DNA from: Photobacterium swingsii
GTDB taxonomy: Bacteria > Pseudomonadota > Gammaproteobacteria > Enterobacterales > Vibrionaceae
Direction of reading: 5' to 3'
Length of the DNA: 64,000 nt
Assembly: GCF_024346715.1 (NCBI RefSeq)
Contig: NZ_AP024852.1
Span: forward strand, 1-64,000
Part shown: positions 1 through 13,005 of the stretch, one piece after another
Position numbering within the stretch: the first letter of the stretch is position 1
How the letters are laid out: the number at the start of each line of letters is the position of its first letter
Program-made: the position numbers and the translations under genes
The notes under the pieces: generated by a model
What the model was told of the DNA's origin: nothing
Databases searched by the model: none
Seen by the model: only the letters and a program-made list of their open reading frames with translations

Positions 1-936
1 GTCGCTGATAACCCTGGTGCAGCCTATAATCCACTGTTCTTATACGGTGGTACTGGTTTAGGTAAAACACACTTATTGCATGCTGTGGGCAATGCGATTG
101 CTGATCGCAAGCCTAATGCTAAAGTCGTGTACATGCACTCTGAACGTTTTGTTCAAGACATGGTGAAAGCCTTACAGAACAATGCGATTGAAGAATTTAA
201 GCGTTACTATCGCAGCGTTGATGCCTTGTTGATCGATGATATTCAATTCTTCGCCAACAAAGAGCGTTCGCAAGAAGAGTTTTTCCATACCTTCAATGCG
301 TTACTTGAAGGTAACCAACAAATCATTTTGACCTCAGATCGTTACCCACGTGAAATCAGTGGGGTAGAAGATCGTCTGAAATCTCGCTTTGGTTGGGGCT
401 TAACGGTTGCTATTGAGCCACCTGAGCTGGAAACCCGCGTGGCGATCTTAATGAAGAAAGCTGAGCACAATAATATTCGCTTGGCTGATGAAGTCGCGTT
501 TTTCATTGCGAAACGCTTACGCTCGAATGTGCGTGAGTTGGAAGGGGCATTGAACCGTGTCATCGCCAATGCCAACTTTACTGGCCGTGCGATTACCATT
601 GATTTTGTTCGTGAAGCACTGCGCGATTTACTGGCGCTACAAGAAAAGCTGGTAACAATCGATAATATCCAGAAGACTGTCGCCGAATACTATAAAATAA
701 AGATGGCTGATATGCTGTCGAAGCGTCGTTCTCGCTCTGTGGCGCGCCCTCGTCAAATGGCGATGGCACTGTCAAAAGAGTTAACGAACCATAGCTTGCC
801 AGAAATCGGTGATGCATTTGGTGGTCGTGACCATACAACCGTATTGCATGCTTGTCGCAAGATTGAGCAGCTACGTGAAGAAAGCCACGATATCAAAGAA
901 GATTATTCAAACCTAATTAGAACACTGTCGTCTTAA
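1..936 (+). CDS. dnaA: DnaA, chromosomal replication initiator (5' end cut by window)
   Basis: Initiator ATPase that binds DnaA boxes at oriC and opens the duplex. The reading frame is open from base 1, so the true start lies outside the window; about 311 codons are present against about 467 in E. coli, so roughly the N-terminal third is missing. Visible motifs are Walker A GGTGLGKT at fragment residues 16-23, Walker B LLIDDIQ near 75-81, the AAA+ sensor region, and the C-terminal DNA-binding signature [15 protein letters not shown] near the end. The stop is followed one base later by the dnaN start, so dnaA-dnaN-recF-gyrB form the usual replication cluster. The first ATG in frame, at 76, is internal to the AAA+ domain and is not the start. 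Confidence 0.98.
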   Translation, partial: VADNPGAAYNPLFLYGGTGLGKTHLLHAVGNAIADRKPNAKVVYMHSERFVQDMVKALQNNAIEEFKRYYRSVDALLIDDIQFFANKERSQEEFFHTFNALLEGNQQIILTSDRYPREISGVEDRLKSRFGWGLTVAIEPPELETRVAILMKKAEHNNIRLADEVAFFIAKRLRSNVRELEGALNRVIANANFTGRAITIDFVREALRDLLALQEKLVTIDNIQKTVAEYYKIKMADMLSKRRSRSVARPRQMAMALSKELTNHSLPEIGDAFGGRDHTTVLHACRKIEQLREESHDIKEDYSNLIRTLSS

Positions 937-937
937 T

Positions 938-2038
938 ATGAAATTTTCCGTTGAACGCGAACATTTATTAAAACCGCTGCAGCAGGTCTCTGGTGCATTA
1001 GGCGGTCGTCCATCGTTGCCGATTTTGGGTAACTTGTTACTGCAAGTCACTGATGGTTGGCTATCAATGACGGGTACTGACTTAGAAGTAGAGTTAGTAG
1101 CTAAATTGGCGTTAGACGGCGACTACGAAGAAGGTGCGATTACCGTACCTGCGCGTAAATTCCTCGATATTTGTCGTGGCTTGCCTGACACCTCTGCAAT
1201 TAAAATTGCCCTTGAAGGTGACCGAGTGATCATTCGATCAGGCCGAAGCCGTTATTCATTGGCGACACTGCCAGCGAGCGACTTCCCGAATATTGATGAT
1301 TGGCAGAGTGACGTTGAGATGACGTTACAACAAGGTCAAATGCGCCAGCTGATCGACAGCACCCAATTCTCAATGGCACATCAAGATGTGCGTTATTACC
1401 TTAATGGTATGTTGTTTGAGACGGACGGTCAGCATTTGCGCTCAGTGGCGACTGATGGTCACCGTATGGCGGTGTGTGCGATTAACATCGAACAAGAGTT
1501 GCCAAGCAAACAAATTATTGTACCGCGCAAAGGGGTACTTGAGTTGGTACGCCTTCTGGACACACCTGATGCGCAAGTCACGATTCAAATTGGTAACGCC
1601 AATTTGCGTGCGACGGTTAATAACTTTGTCTTTACCTCTAAACTTGTTGATGGTCGCTTCCCTGACTATCGTCGAGTGATGCCACAAAACACCACCAAAA
1701 CATTAGAAGCAAGCTGCGATGAATTGCGTAAAGCATTTTCGCGTGCCGCTATTTTATCTAATGAAAAATTCCGCGGTGTCCGTGTTAACTTTGTCGGTAA
1801 CGAAATGCGCATTACAGCCAATAACCCAGAGCAAGAAGAAGCCGAAGAGTTTCTTGATGTTAGCTACGAAGGGGATGACTTAGAGATTGGTTTTAATGTT
1901 AGCTATGTATTGGATGTACTTAACACGCTTAAGTGTGAACAAGTGCGTATGTCGCTGAGCGATGCCAATGCCAGTGCGCTGATTGAAGACTGCGCCAACG
2001 ATGAAGCCATGTATGTGGTCATGCCGATTCGACTATAA
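938..2038 (+). CDS. dnaN: DNA polymerase III beta sliding clamp
   Basis: Ring-shaped processivity clamp that tethers DNA polymerase III and other enzymes to DNA. It has 366 residues, the family length, starting MKFSVEREHLLKPL as in enterobacterial and vibrio clamps and ending in the conserved VVMPIRL tail that forms part of the protein-binding pocket. The start is one base after the dnaA stop and the recF start is three bases after its own stop, so translation is probably coupled and the gene is co-transcribed with dnaA, recF and perhaps gyrB. No anomalies seen. Confidence 0.98.
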   Translation: MKFSVEREHLLKPLQQVSGALGGRPSLPILGNLLLQVTDGWLSMTGTDLEVELVAKLALDGDYEEGAITVPARKFLDICRGLPDTSAIKIALEGDRVIIRSGRSRYSLATLPASDFPNIDDWQSDVEMTLQQGQMRQLIDSTQFSMAHQDVRYYLNGMLFETDGQHLRSVATDGHRMAVCAINIEQELPSKQIIVPRKGVLELVRLLDTPDAQVTIQIGNANLRATVNNFVFTSKLVDGRFPDYRRVMPQNTTKTLEASCDELRKAFSRAAILSNEKFRGVRVNFVGNEMRITANNPEQEEAEEFLDVSYEGDDLEIGFNVSYVLDVLNTLKCEQVRMSLSDANASALIEDCANDEAMYVVMPIRL

Positions 2039-2041
2039 GGC

Positions 2042-5558
<3,517 letters not shown>

Positions 5559-5584
5559 TTTGTAACAAACACACGATTAGGTCT

Positions 5585-5616
5585 AAAAAAACGTCGCTAA
5601 GTGCGACGTTTTTTTT
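5585..5616 (+). terminator. Intrinsic terminator after gyrB
   Basis: Stem ACGTCGC / GCGACGT extended by A:T pairs, with a short loop and a run of eight T. It ends the dnaA-gyrB cluster. Confidence 0.9.
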
Positions 5617-5679
5617 GCTTTTTATTTAGAGGGTTAGGGAGGAATGATGTGCTTTTGGAAAATTATTTACGCTTTAGCC

Positions 5680-5708
5680 CTTGGAAAAAACAGCATTAAG
5701 CCTTATAT
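5680..5708 (+). promoter_or_regulatory. Sigma-32 type heat-shock promoter of ibpA
   Basis: CTTGGAA (5680-5686) and CCTTATAT (5701-5708) are separated by 14 bases, close to the RpoH consensus CTTGAAA / CCCCATNT. It lies about 110 bases before the ibpA start, leaving room for a structured leader. Called by eye. Confidence 0.6.
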
Positions 5709-5711
5709 CTA

Positions 5712-5821
5712 TTTATGAAGAGCAAGACGCCAAAGACTGGGTCGAGCGCGAGGTTTGTCCTACTGAGGAAAACCACTTCATACACAGATTAACTTATATT
5801 GCTTCTTAGAAGGATAGTATT
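5712..5821 (+). promoter_or_regulatory. ROSE-type RNA thermometer in the ibpA leader
   Basis: The leader ends in TTGCT (5799-5803), CTT and then AGAAGGA (5808-5814) just before the ATG at 5822. In ROSE elements a conserved U(U/C)GCU pairs imperfectly with the Shine-Dalgarno sequence in the last hairpin and melts at high temperature. The TTGCTTCTT / AAGGA arrangement here is the same, and ibpA of E. coli is a known ROSE target. The upstream part of the leader contains further potential stems. The exact 5' end is not determined. Confidence 0.65.
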
Positions 5822-6262
5822 ATGCGTAACGTAGATTTCACTCCTCTTTACCGTTCAGCTATTGGTTTTGATCGTCTGTTTAACCAGATGGAAAAGAACT
5901 TCAGTAACAACAACAACGCTGGTTACCCTCCGTACAATATCGAGCAGCAAGACGAAAACCATTACCGTATTACTATGGCAGTGGCGGGTTTTGCCGAAGA
6001 GCAATTGGATATCACCCAACAACAAAATATTTTGATTGTCCGTGGTACGCGTGAGGAACAAAAAACCGAGCGTGAGTACCTATACCAGGGTATTGCTGAG
6101 CGTGATTTTGAACGTAAGTTCCAGCTTGCTGATTACGTTAAAGTTGTGGGAGCTCAAATGGAAAATGGTTTATTGCACGTTGAGCTAGAACGTGAAATTC
6201 CAGAAGAGCAAAAGCCACGCAAAATTGCGATTAACGGCAACCGCTTACTCGAAAGTGAATAA
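5822..6262 (+). CDS. ibpA: Small heat-shock protein IbpA (Hsp20)
   Basis: ATP-independent holdase chaperone that coats aggregating cytoplasmic proteins and passes them to DnaK/ClpB. It has 146 residues, slightly longer than E. coli IbpA. The N-terminus ([20 protein letters not shown]) matches IbpA almost residue for residue. The alpha-crystallin domain spans roughly residues 38-125, with AVAGF and [13 protein letters not shown]-terminal IAIN supplies the I-x-I anchoring motif. The RBS AAGGA lies within the predicted thermometer hairpin. It is a single-gene unit with its own heat-shock promoter and terminator. Confidence 0.96.
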   Translation: MRNVDFTPLYRSAIGFDRLFNQMEKNFSNNNNAGYPPYNIEQQDENHYRITMAVAGFAEEQLDITQQQNILIVRGTREEQKTEREYLYQGIAERDFERKFQLADYVKVVGAQMENGLLHVELEREIPEEQKPRKIAINGNRLLESE

Positions 6263-6320
6263 GCTCGGTTCGGTTATTACGTCTTTTTATTAAGGCACGA
6301 CACCAAAGAAAGAGTAGTGA

Positions 6321-6346
6321 AAGGTCAGCTTAGGCTGGCCTTTTTT
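6321..6346 (+). terminator. Intrinsic terminator after ibpA
   Basis: Stem AAGGTCAGC / GCTGGCCTT with loop TTAG and a T6 run. Confidence 0.85.
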
Positions 6347-6383
6347 AATGGCTGGCGTTTAGAAAAAGATGGTTTATCTTGAG

Positions 6384-6399
6384 TGTTTCACGTGAAGCA
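6384..6399. promoter_or_regulatory. parS-like site between ibpA and avtA
   Basis: TGTTTCACGTGAAGCA matches the parS consensus TGTTTCACGTGAAACA at 15 of 16 positions. It is intergenic, between two convergent genes, where a ParB loading site would not disturb coding. Confidence 0.7.
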
Positions 6400-6401
6400 C
6401 A

Positions 6402-6427
6402 ACAAAAAAGCAGCCAGAAGGCTGCTT
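6402..6427 (-). terminator. Intrinsic terminator of avtA
   Basis: Stem AAAGCAGCC / GGCTGCTTT with loop AGAA; read on the minus strand it is followed by a T-rich run. Confidence 0.8.
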
Positions 6428-6506
6428 TGATGTATGAGAGTCTTGGGGTTGGCTCGTGGTATTATTTGCGCTGTGACGCAGTCTGTCGTGCTAGTGATTC
6501 AACACA

Positions 6507-7751
6507 TTACGCTTGATAGGCTTTGGTTATTTCATCGGCAATCACGGCAATGCCTTTTTGCATATCTTCATCGCTCTGGACATAGTTCATTCGTAAGCAT
6601 TCATGGCCGTGCTGCCAATCCTCTTCTAAGCCAATGAAGAAGTATTCCCCAGGCACGATGAGTACCCCACGTGCTTTAAGGCGGCGATAGAGTTCCATTG
6701 TCGTGATTGGTAAATCTTTGAACCATAGCCATAAGAACATCGCGCCTTCAGGCTTATGGATTCGAAAGCGTGGATCAGGAATTGCTGCTTGCAGTAGTGC
6801 GACAGCCTGTTGAGATTTACGTAAGTAAAAAGGTTTAATGACTTGCTCGCTTAAGGTCAGCAAATCATCTTGCTCGATCATCTTATGAGCAAGGGCAGGG
6901 CCTACACTGCCAGGTGCCAAACTTAGCACACCATTCATGTTGGCCAGTGCTGTGGTTATCTCTTCACTGGCAATTACAATACCGCAGCGTAACCCAGGTA
7001 AGCCGAGTTTGGATAAGCTCATGCACAGGATGGTATTACTGTTCCAGAAAGGGGTGACATCTGCAAAGATGATGTCAGGGAACGGCATACCATAGGCGTT
7101 ATCGATGATCAGCGGGATATCGTTAGCGCGGGCGAGTTCATCAAGGTGCTGGATTTCTTCATCAGTCAGCACATTGCCAGTCGGGTTGGTGGGGCGTGAG
7201 GCACAAATTGCACCAATGCTGTCATCCACCACTAAGTGGTCAAAATCGACGTGGTATTTAAACTGGCCATTATCCAGCAGGGTGATTTCCGGTTTATATG
7301 AGATAAACATATCATGGCTTAGGCCAGAATCGCCATAGCCGATATATTCCGGTGCCAGTGGTAGTAGAATTTTCTTTTGCTTACCATCAAACTCACCAGC
7401 GAGTAAGTTGAACAAATTAAAGAAAGCACTTTGGCTGCCATTGGTGAGACTGATATTACTCGGCTTGATATCCCAACCATAAGTGGCCTTCATTAAATCG
7501 GCTAGCGCGTTAATGAAGGTGTTTTTACCTTGTGGACCATCGTAGTTAGTCATCGCGGCGGTGAGTTCACCACTGGCGGCCATCGCTTGGGTGAGCTGAT
7601 TGAAGTACTCAACCATCTCAGGGATCTGGGCTGGATTACCGCCGCCTAGCATTACGGCATCGGGATTACGTAATCCATCGTTTAGGTCTTCCATTAATTG
7701 GGTGATACCCGAATAACGGCCAAACTTATCTCCGAACTTTGAAAACTCCAT
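6507..7751 (-). CDS. avtA: Valine-pyruvate aminotransferase
   Basis: Fold-type I PLP enzyme that exchanges amino groups between valine or 2-ketoisovalerate and alanine or pyruvate (transaminase C), the last step of an alternative valine/alanine route. The start at 7751 gives MEFSKFGDKF, matching the E. coli N-terminus, and has GGAAG five bases upstream. An in-frame ATG at 7772 adds seven residues and is less likely. Visible: MLGGGNPAQIPEM near the N-terminus, SRPTNPTGNV, and SLSKLGLPG with the PLP-binding lysine near residue 240. Length 414 residues, as in the family. Monocistronic with its own terminator. Confidence 0.95.
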   Translation of the reverse strand: MEFSKFGDKFGRYSGITQLMEDLNDGLRNPDAVMLGGGNPAQIPEMVEYFNQLTQAMAASGELTAAMTNYDGPQGKNTFINALADLMKATYGWDIKPSNISLTNGSQSAFFNLFNLLAGEFDGKQKKILLPLAPEYIGYGDSGLSHDMFISYKPEITLLDNGQFKYHVDFDHLVVDDSIGAICASRPTNPTGNVLTDEEIQHLDELARANDIPLIIDNAYGMPFPDIIFADVTPFWNSNTILCMSLSKLGLPGLRCGIVIASEEITTALANMNGVLSLAPGSVGPALAHKMIEQDDLLTLSEQVIKPFYLRKSQQAVALLQAAIPDPRFRIHKPEGAMFLWLWFKDLPITTMELYRRLKARGVLIVPGEYFFIGLEEDWQHGHECLRMNYVQSDEDMQKGIAVIADEITKAYQA

Positions 7752-8060
7752 CTTTACTTCCGACCTCAGCATGTTGCTCTTAGATTTATCGTTATTACAT
7801 AGCTGTATAACTTATGCTCAACTGTCAACATACCTGATCCCATCATGAAGGAAAAGCCAGTTTTTCATTTCAATTACATGGTAAGCGCAGTGAGTGTTTT
7901 GCCTGTTATGAGTGTAGTAAAATTCTGCTCGTTGCGTTTCACGTGAAACAGTGGCGCTGAAAAAAGAAGGCTAAGGTAGGGCGGCAGTAGATAGGTAAGC
8001 GGAGTAAGGAACAGGAGCCTTCTTGTTTGGATGCGATGGCTTAGATCATCATTCAGACAG
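7752..8060. other. Intergenic region between avtA and glyS
   Basis: About 310 bases holding the avtA promoter region (minus strand) and one parS-like site at 7935-7950. No convincing gene was seen. A minus-strand reading frame of 88 codons through it has no plausible start signal or protein character. Confidence 0.5.
7935..7950. promoter_or_regulatory. parS-like site upstream of avtA
   Basis: CGTTTCACGTGAAACA matches the parS consensus at 15 of 16 positions, differing only in the first base. The core GTTTCACGTGAAAC is a perfect 14-bp palindrome. Confidence 0.8.
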
Positions 8061-8093
8061 AAAAAAGCCCGCCTAACAGAGTTTGGCGGGCTT
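8061..8093 (-). terminator. Intrinsic terminator of glyQS
   Basis: Stem AAGCCCGCC / GGCGGGCTT; on the minus strand it is followed by TTTTT. Located 19 bases after the glyS stop. Confidence 0.9.
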
Positions 8094-8111
8094 AAATAGT
8101 CATGCGTTAAC

Positions 8112-10196
8112 TTACTTTTGCAGAAGCGAAATATCCGCAACTTTAAAGAATTCGTTACGCAGTTGGCTAAGCATAGTTAGACGGTTCACTTTTAGCTTCT
8201 CGTCATCAGCCATAACCATTACGTTATCGAAGAAGGCATCAACCGCTTCACGTAGTGTTGCAAGTTCAGACAGTGCTTGTTGGTAATCACCTTGAGCAAA
8301 TACAGGCACTAGCTTCTCAAGCATGGCAGCAATATCTGCCGCAAGTGCTTTTTCTGCATCTTCGACTAACAGGCTGCTCTCAACGTTAGCTGCAAGTTCA
8401 CCGTCGAATTTCGCTAGGATATTACCAACACGTTTGTTTGCTGCTGCCAGTGACTCTGCTGCGTCTAACGAGCGGAAGTGGCTAACGGCTTTAACACGTT
8501 TGTCGAAGTCAGCAGGTTGCGTTGGACGTAAGGCCAGTACTGCTTGAATCACGTCTACGCTGTGACCTTCATCTTGGTACCATGCACGGAAACGACCGAG
8601 CATGAAATCAATCACTTCAGCTTCTACATTGTCGTTCGTTAACTTGCTTGAACCATCTTGGCTTACAAATAGCGATTTTGCTTTTGCAACTAGGTCAACC
8701 AAGTCTAGGTCGTAACCTTTTTCAACGATGATACGAAGCACGCCTAGTGCAGCACGACGAAGGGCAAATGGGTCAGAACCTTTCGGTGCTTGGCCAATGC
8801 CAAAGATACCAACAAGTGTGTCTAGCTTGTCTGCCATCGCAACCGCCGCAGATACACCAGTGCTTGGGAGTTCATCACCTGCAAAACGTGGCATGTACTG
8901 CTCGTTTAGTGCAAGTGCAACATCTTCAGCTTCACCGTCATGACGTGCGTAGTGCATGCCCATTACACCTTGGGTATCAGTAAACTCGAATACCATAGAT
9001 GTCATTAGGTCACATTTCGCCAGTAGGCCAGCACGCTTAGCATTGGTTACGTCAGCATCGATTTTTTCTGCGATGTAACCTGCAAGTTCTGTGATGCGAT
9101 CTGTTTTATCTTTGATCGTACCCAGTTGCTTTTGGAAGATTGCCGTTTCTAGTTCAGGCAGACGATCAACAAGCGGACGCTTGCGGTCGGTGTTGAAGAA
9201 GAACTCAGCATCTGCAAGGCGAGGGCGAACAACCTTCTCGTTACCTTCGATGATTTGACGAGGGTCTTTTGAGATGATGTTGGATACGAAGATAAACTTA
9301 GGCACTAAGTTACCGTCCGCATCGTACACAGGGAAGTACTTCTGATCGCCTTTCATGGTGTAAACCAAAGCTTCAGATGGTACGTTCAGGAAGTCTTCTT
9401 CAAAAGAAGCCGTTAGTACAACTGGCCATTCAACCAGAGACGTCACTTCTTCTACTAGCTCATCTTCAAGATCCGCTTTACCGCCAACAGCGTCGGCTGC
9501 TTTTTGTGCATCAGCTAGAATGATGGCTTTACGCGCTTCATAATCGGCCATGACTTTACCGCGTTCTTCTAGAATCGCAGGGTATTGGTCAGCGTGATCG
9601 ATCGTGAATTCAGCTTCGCCCATGAAACGGTGACCACGGATAGTGCGTGCCGATTCAACACCAAGAATAGTGCCAGGGATAAGCGTGTCACCAAGCAGCA
9701 TGGTTAGCGTTTTAACTGGACGAATAAATTGTGTTTCTTTGTCGCCCCAACGCATTGGCTTAGGAATTGGAAGCTTCGCGAGTGCGTTTGCTGCCATTTC
9801 GCAAAGCAATGCATCAGCTGATTGGCCTTTGACTTCTTGTTTGAACAGTAGCCATTCGCCTTTGTCTGTTACCAGACGGTCAGCTTGTTCTACTGTGATA
9901 CCGTTACCACGAGCCCAACCTTGAGCCGCTTTGGTTGCGTTACCTTCTGCATCAAATGCAACAGAAACCGCCGGACCACGCTTTTCTACAACTTTGTCTG
10001 GTTGACCTTCAGCAAGGTTAGCCACTTTAAGTGCAAGACGACGCGGTGCTGCAAACCACTTCACACCTTGGTGTGGAAGTGCCGCAGCTTTTAGTTCTGC
10101 TTCAAAGTTTGCAGCGAATGCTTCAGCTAGGGTACGAAGTGCTTTGGGTGGTAGCTCTTCAGTACCTAGCTCAATAAGGAAATTGTGTTCAGCCAT
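8112..10196 (-). CDS. glyS: Glycyl-tRNA synthetase beta subunit
   Basis: Beta subunit of the bacterial alpha2beta2 glycyl-tRNA synthetase; it recognises and binds tRNA-Gly and is required for charging. It has 694 residues (E. coli 689). The N-terminus [14 protein letters not shown] is the family hallmark. The central HD-like part is visible, and the C-terminal third carries the DALR-type anticodon-binding region ([17 protein letters not shown], then [11 protein letters not shown]). It follows glyQ by 9 bases and is translated from the same transcript. Confidence 0.98.
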   Translation of the reverse strand: MAEHNFLIELGTEELPPKALRTLAEAFAANFEAELKAAALPHQGVKWFAAPRRLALKVANLAEGQPDKVVEKRGPAVSVAFDAEGNATKAAQGWARGNGITVEQADRLVTDKGEWLLFKQEVKGQSADALLCEMAANALAKLPIPKPMRWGDKETQFIRPVKTLTMLLGDTLIPGTILGVESARTIRGHRFMGEAEFTIDHADQYPAILEERGKVMADYEARKAIILADAQKAADAVGGKADLEDELVEEVTSLVEWPVVLTASFEEDFLNVPSEALVYTMKGDQKYFPVYDADGNLVPKFIFVSNIISKDPRQIIEGNEKVVRPRLADAEFFFNTDRKRPLVDRLPELETAIFQKQLGTIKDKTDRITELAGYIAEKIDADVTNAKRAGLLAKCDLMTSMVFEFTDTQGVMGMHYARHDGEAEDVALALNEQYMPRFAGDELPSTGVSAAVAMADKLDTLVGIFGIGQAPKGSDPFALRRAALGVLRIIVEKGYDLDLVDLVAKAKSLFVSQDGSSKLTNDNVEAEVIDFMLGRFRAWYQDEGHSVDVIQAVLALRPTQPADFDKRVKAVSHFRSLDAAESLAAANKRVGNILAKFDGELAANVESSLLVEDAEKALAADIAAMLEKLVPVFAQGDYQQALSELATLREAVDAFFDNVMVMADDEKLKVNRLTMLSQLRNEFFKVADISLLQK

Positions 10197-10205
10197 GCTT
10201 TATCC

Positions 10206-11117
10206 TTACTTGTCTTTTTTGCACATAGGGAAGCCAAGTGCTTCACGTGAAGCATAATAGGCTTCAGCAACTTGCTTCGTTAAGTTACGGATACGCAAGA
10301 TGTAGCGTTGGCGTTCGGTAACAGAGATTGCTTTGCGTGCATCAAGTAAGTTGAATGCATGGCCGGCTTTTAGAATGCGTTCGTAAGCTGGTAAAGACAG
10401 TGGCGTCTCTAGTGCTAGCAGTTCCTGACACTCTTTCTCGCATTGATCGAAGAAAGTGAAAAGGAAATCAACGTCAGCATGTTCGAAGTTGTAAGTTGAT
10501 TGCTCAACTTCGTTTTGGTGGAAGATGTCACCGTAGGTTACTTTACCTAGTGGGCCATCAGTCCATACAAGGTCGTAAACTGAGTCTACACCTTGGATGT
10601 ACATGGCTAGACGCTCAATACCGTAAGTGATTTCACCAGTTACTGGTTTACACTCAAGGCCACCAACCTGCTGGAAGTAAGTGAACTGAGTCACTTCCAT
10701 GCCGTTAAGCCATACTTCCCAGCCAAGACCCCAGGCACCCAATGTTGGGTTTTCCCAGTTGTCTTCTACGAAACGGATATCGTGTACTTGCGTATCGATG
10801 CCTAGCGCTTCTAGTGAGCCTAAGTACAGTTCTTGGATGTTGTCTGGTGATGGTTTGATGATCACCTGGAACTGATAGTAGTGCTGAAGGCGGTTTGGGT
10901 TTTCACCATAGCGGCCATCGGTAGGACGGCGAGATGGTTGTACGTACGCTGCTGCAATAGGCTCTGGACCTAGAGCACGTAAACATGTCATTGGGTGAGA
11001 GGTACCTGCACCTACTTCCATGTCTAGTGGTTGTACTATGGTACAACCTTGCTGGCCCCAGTAATCCTGCAGCGCGAGGATCATGCCCTGAAAGGTTTTA
11101 ATATCGTATTTCTGCAT
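10206..11117 (-). CDS. glyQ: Glycyl-tRNA synthetase alpha subunit
   Basis: Catalytic class II synthetase subunit that activates glycine. It has 303 residues, the family length. Visible: [18 protein letters not shown] at the N-terminus, [41 protein letters not shown] (class II motif 2 region), and [18 protein letters not shown] (motif 3). First gene of glyQS. A parS-like palindrome lies in its 3' end at 10239-10254, encoding part of the [10 protein letters not shown] segment. Confidence 0.98.
   Translation of the reverse strand: MQKYDIKTFQGMILALQDYWGQQGCTIVQPLDMEVGAGTSHPMTCLRALGPEPIAAAYVQPSRRPTDGRYGENPNRLQHYYQFQVIIKPSPDNIQELYLGSLEALGIDTQVHDIRFVEDNWENPTLGAWGLGWEVWLNGMEVTQFTYFQQVGGLECKPVTGEITYGIERLAMYIQGVDSVYDLVWTDGPLGKVTYGDIFHQNEVEQSTYNFEHADVDFLFTFFDQCEKECQELLALETPLSLPAYERILKAGHAFNLLDARKAISVTERQRYILRIRNLTKQVAEAYYASREALGFPMCKKDK
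10239..10254. promoter_or_regulatory. parS-like palindrome inside glyQ
   Basis: TGCTTCACGTGAAGCA is a perfect 16-bp palindrome matching the parS consensus at 14 of 16 positions, with two symmetric changes. It lies in coding sequence, so some of the similarity could be chance. Confidence 0.5.
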
Positions 11118-11283
11118 TGTCAGCTTCGCGAGATTAGTGGATTAAAAGAAAATATCATAACAATCCAGTATACCTTGCCAGCTAAGGTGCGAGTAGGGTT
11201 AGTGCATGTTTTTTATCCATCAAGTTCCAAATAGGCCCGAGAAATTTGTGGTAAGTGCGGATTCTTGCTCTGCATGGGCTTTT

Positions 11284-11311
11284 TTGACATTCCCTTGATG
11301 ATTTTTATGAT
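11284..11311 (+). promoter_or_regulatory. Sigma-70 promoter of yiaD
   Basis: TTGACA (11284-11289) and TATGAT (11306-11311) with a 16-base spacer, about 84 bases before the yiaD ATG. The rest of the 277-base glyQ-yiaD interval shows no gene. Confidence 0.6.
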
Positions 11312-11394
11312 TACGCTGATTACAATTCGCCGAAATAAAAGCACCGGCATAATGGATGCTAAGAGTGTATTAAAGACAAACGAGTGTAGACGCA

Positions 11395-12084
11395 ATGAAT
11401 GTACAAGCAGGTGGTAAAGTAAATAAATGGCTACGCAGTGTTGTCGTGGCTTTGGGTGTGACTATGGTCGTGAGTGGGTGTTCGACAGTGAACCCTTATA
11501 CCCGTGAAGATCAAACAGCGAAAGCGACCAGCGGCGCCCTGATTGGTGCGGTTGCGGGGGCGGCCATTGGTGTTGCCTCATCCAGCAAAAATGATCGCGG
11601 CAAAGGCGCATTGATTGGTGCGGCATCAGGTGCAGCGCTAGGCGGTGGCATTGGTTATTACATGGATGTGCAAGAGACTAAATTACGTCAGCAACTTGAA
11701 GCATCAGGTATCAGTGTGACCCGTAATGGCAACGACATTATTTTGAATATGCCGAATGAAATAACCTTTGGTTTTGATCAGTCAGACTTAAGTGGCCGCG
11801 CTAAAACGGCATTGACCAATGTGGCTATCGTGGCGAAGGAATACGAGAAAACTGCACTGAATGTTTATGGTTTTACCGACAGTAAAGGAACCGCACAATA
11901 TAACCTGCGCTTATCACAAGTACGTGCGAGTGAAGTGAGTAACTACCTGATCCGTCAAGGTGTCGGTGTTAACCGTGTTGTCACGAAAGGCATGGGTGAA
12001 GCGCACCCGATAGCGTCTAATAGCTCTGAACAAGGTCGCGCGCAAAACCGCCGCGTTGAGATTGTATTAAGCCCATTATCTTAA
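11395..12084 (+). CDS. yiaD: OmpA-family outer-membrane lipoprotein YiaD
   Basis: Envelope lipoprotein predicted to hold peptidoglycan. It has 229 residues. An N-terminal signal peptide ends in lipobox VVSGC, with the cysteine near residue 29. Next comes a glycine-zipper segment (GALIGAVAGAAIG and GALIGAASGAALGGGIGYYMD, about residues 48-91), then an OmpA-like domain with TDSKGTAQYNLRLSQ.RA and GRAQNRRVEI near the C-terminus. It matches E. coli YiaD throughout. YiaD is a multicopy suppressor of BamD defects in E. coli, so an envelope-integrity role is likely. Monocistronic, with promoter and terminator. Confidence 0.92.
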   Translation: MNVQAGGKVNKWLRSVVVALGVTMVVSGCSTVNPYTREDQTAKATSGALIGAVAGAAIGVASSSKNDRGKGALIGAASGAALGGGIGYYMDVQETKLRQQLEASGISVTRNGNDIILNMPNEITFGFDQSDLSGRAKTALTNVAIVAKEYEKTALNVYGFTDSKGTAQYNLRLSQVRASEVSNYLIRQGVGVNRVVTKGMGEAHPIASNSSEQGRAQNRRVEIVLSPLS

Positions 12085-12127
12085 TCTTTCTATTAGTGTA
12101 CATATCGCGAATAGATGCGGTTAAATG

Positions 12128-12157
12128 AAAGGCTAGCACTCTGTGCTAGCCTTTTTT
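12128..12157 (+). terminator. Intrinsic terminator after yiaD
   Basis: Stem AAAGGCTAGCA / TGCTAGCCTTT, five-base loop, T-run. Confidence 0.9.
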
Positions 12158-12219
12158 CGTTCGTAAGCATTTACATTTTTGCGCTTGTTTCCCGTTATAA
12201 CACTCGCTATCATTGCGGC

Positions 12220-12408
12220 TCCTTTGGGGAGTAGCCTCTCGATCTATCGAGATAATCGTCAACATAATTGAAGCAAAATCTTCATGGCGGTTATGACTCA
12301 CACTAATCCTACTAGTGAGTTTGGCGAGACCATTGGTAAACCAGCATGAACCGGGGTGGGGCGTGTGCGTTTACCTATGGTGCTAATAATTATCCTCGCC
12401 CCCAAGAG
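12220..12408 (+). ncRNA. yybP-ykoY manganese riboswitch
   Basis: The two conserved receptor halves are visible. GGGGAGTAGCC lies near 12226-12236. GGGGCGTGTGCGTTTACC lies near 12358-12375, and the 3' strand CGCCCCCAAGAGTA at 12397-12410. About 110 bases of variable stem lie between the first and second halves. This class binds Mn2+ through the L1/L3 loops and usually controls Mn exporters, and the next gene is exactly that. The 3' strand overlaps AAGAG, the only Shine-Dalgarno-like sequence before the GTG start at 12415, so control of translation initiation is likely. Confidence 0.9.
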
Positions 12409-12414
12409 TATGTC

Positions 12415-12972
12415 GTGAGTGTTCTCGCTGTTTCTATTACTACCGTTGCTTTAGCTGAAATTGGTGATAAGACCCAATTGTTGTCGCTATTGCTGGCTAG
12501 CCGTTATCGCAAACCTCTTCCTATCATTCTAGCGATCTTTCTTGCCACTATTGCAAACCACGCTTTGGCTGCTTGGCTTGGTGTTGTGGTTGCAGACTAC
12601 CTGACTCCCGAGGTACTCAAATGGGTACTTGTGATTAGCTTTGTTGCAATGGCGGGTTGGATTCTGATCCCAGACAAGCTTGATGACGATGAGAAAATCT
12701 CAAATCGTGGGCCTTTTATCGCGAGTTTTATTGCCTTCTTTATTGCGGAAGTTGGTGATAAAACGCAAGTTGCGACCACCATGTTAGGGGCGAAGTACCA
12801 TGATGCCTTATTGCTGGTGGTAATAGGAACGACTGTGGGTATGTTATTGGCGAACGTACCAGTGGTACTTATAGGCAAACTGTCTGCAGATAAGATGCCG
12901 TTGGATTTGATCCGAAAGATTACTGCTACCTTGTTTGCCGGCTTAGCGATCGCAGCGGCGGTTGGTTTATAA
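12415..12972 (+). CDS. mneA: Manganese exporter MneA (UPF0016/GDT1 family)
   Basis: Inner-membrane exporter of Mn2+, first characterised in Vibrio cholerae. The two family signature motifs EIGDKTQ (near residue 14) and EVGDKTQ (near residue 113) sit in symmetric halves, each of three transmembrane helices. The start is placed at GTG 12415 (MSVLAVSITTVALAEIGDK), with AAGAG six bases upstream. An in-frame ATG at 12346 would begin inside the riboswitch and prepend 23 residues that lack family resemblance. That gives 185 residues, a normal family length. Expression is expected to rise with Mn through the leader riboswitch. Confidence 0.93.
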   Translation: MSVLAVSITTVALAEIGDKTQLLSLLLASRYRKPLPIILAIFLATIANHALAAWLGVVVADYLTPEVLKWVLVISFVAMAGWILIPDKLDDDEKISNRGPFIASFIAFFIAEVGDKTQVATTMLGAKYHDALLLVVIGTTVGMLLANVPVVLIGKLSADKMPLDLIRKITATLFAGLAIAAAVGL

Positions 12973-13005
12973 ACGGGCTATGAGTAAGTTGTGCTGGGAG
13001 TGGCG

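Noticed and set aside
11118..11283. T-box or other riboswitch upstream of glyQS
   Set aside because: No T-box motif is visible and T-box control of glyQS is not usual in gammaproteobacteria.
11213..11395. 60-codon minus-strand frame between glyQ and yiaD
   Set aside because: No RBS, unusual composition, and it overlaps the yiaD promoter.
12346..12414. Upstream ATG start for mneA
   Set aside because: It lies inside the riboswitch aptamer, lacks an RBS, and the added residues do not resemble the family.
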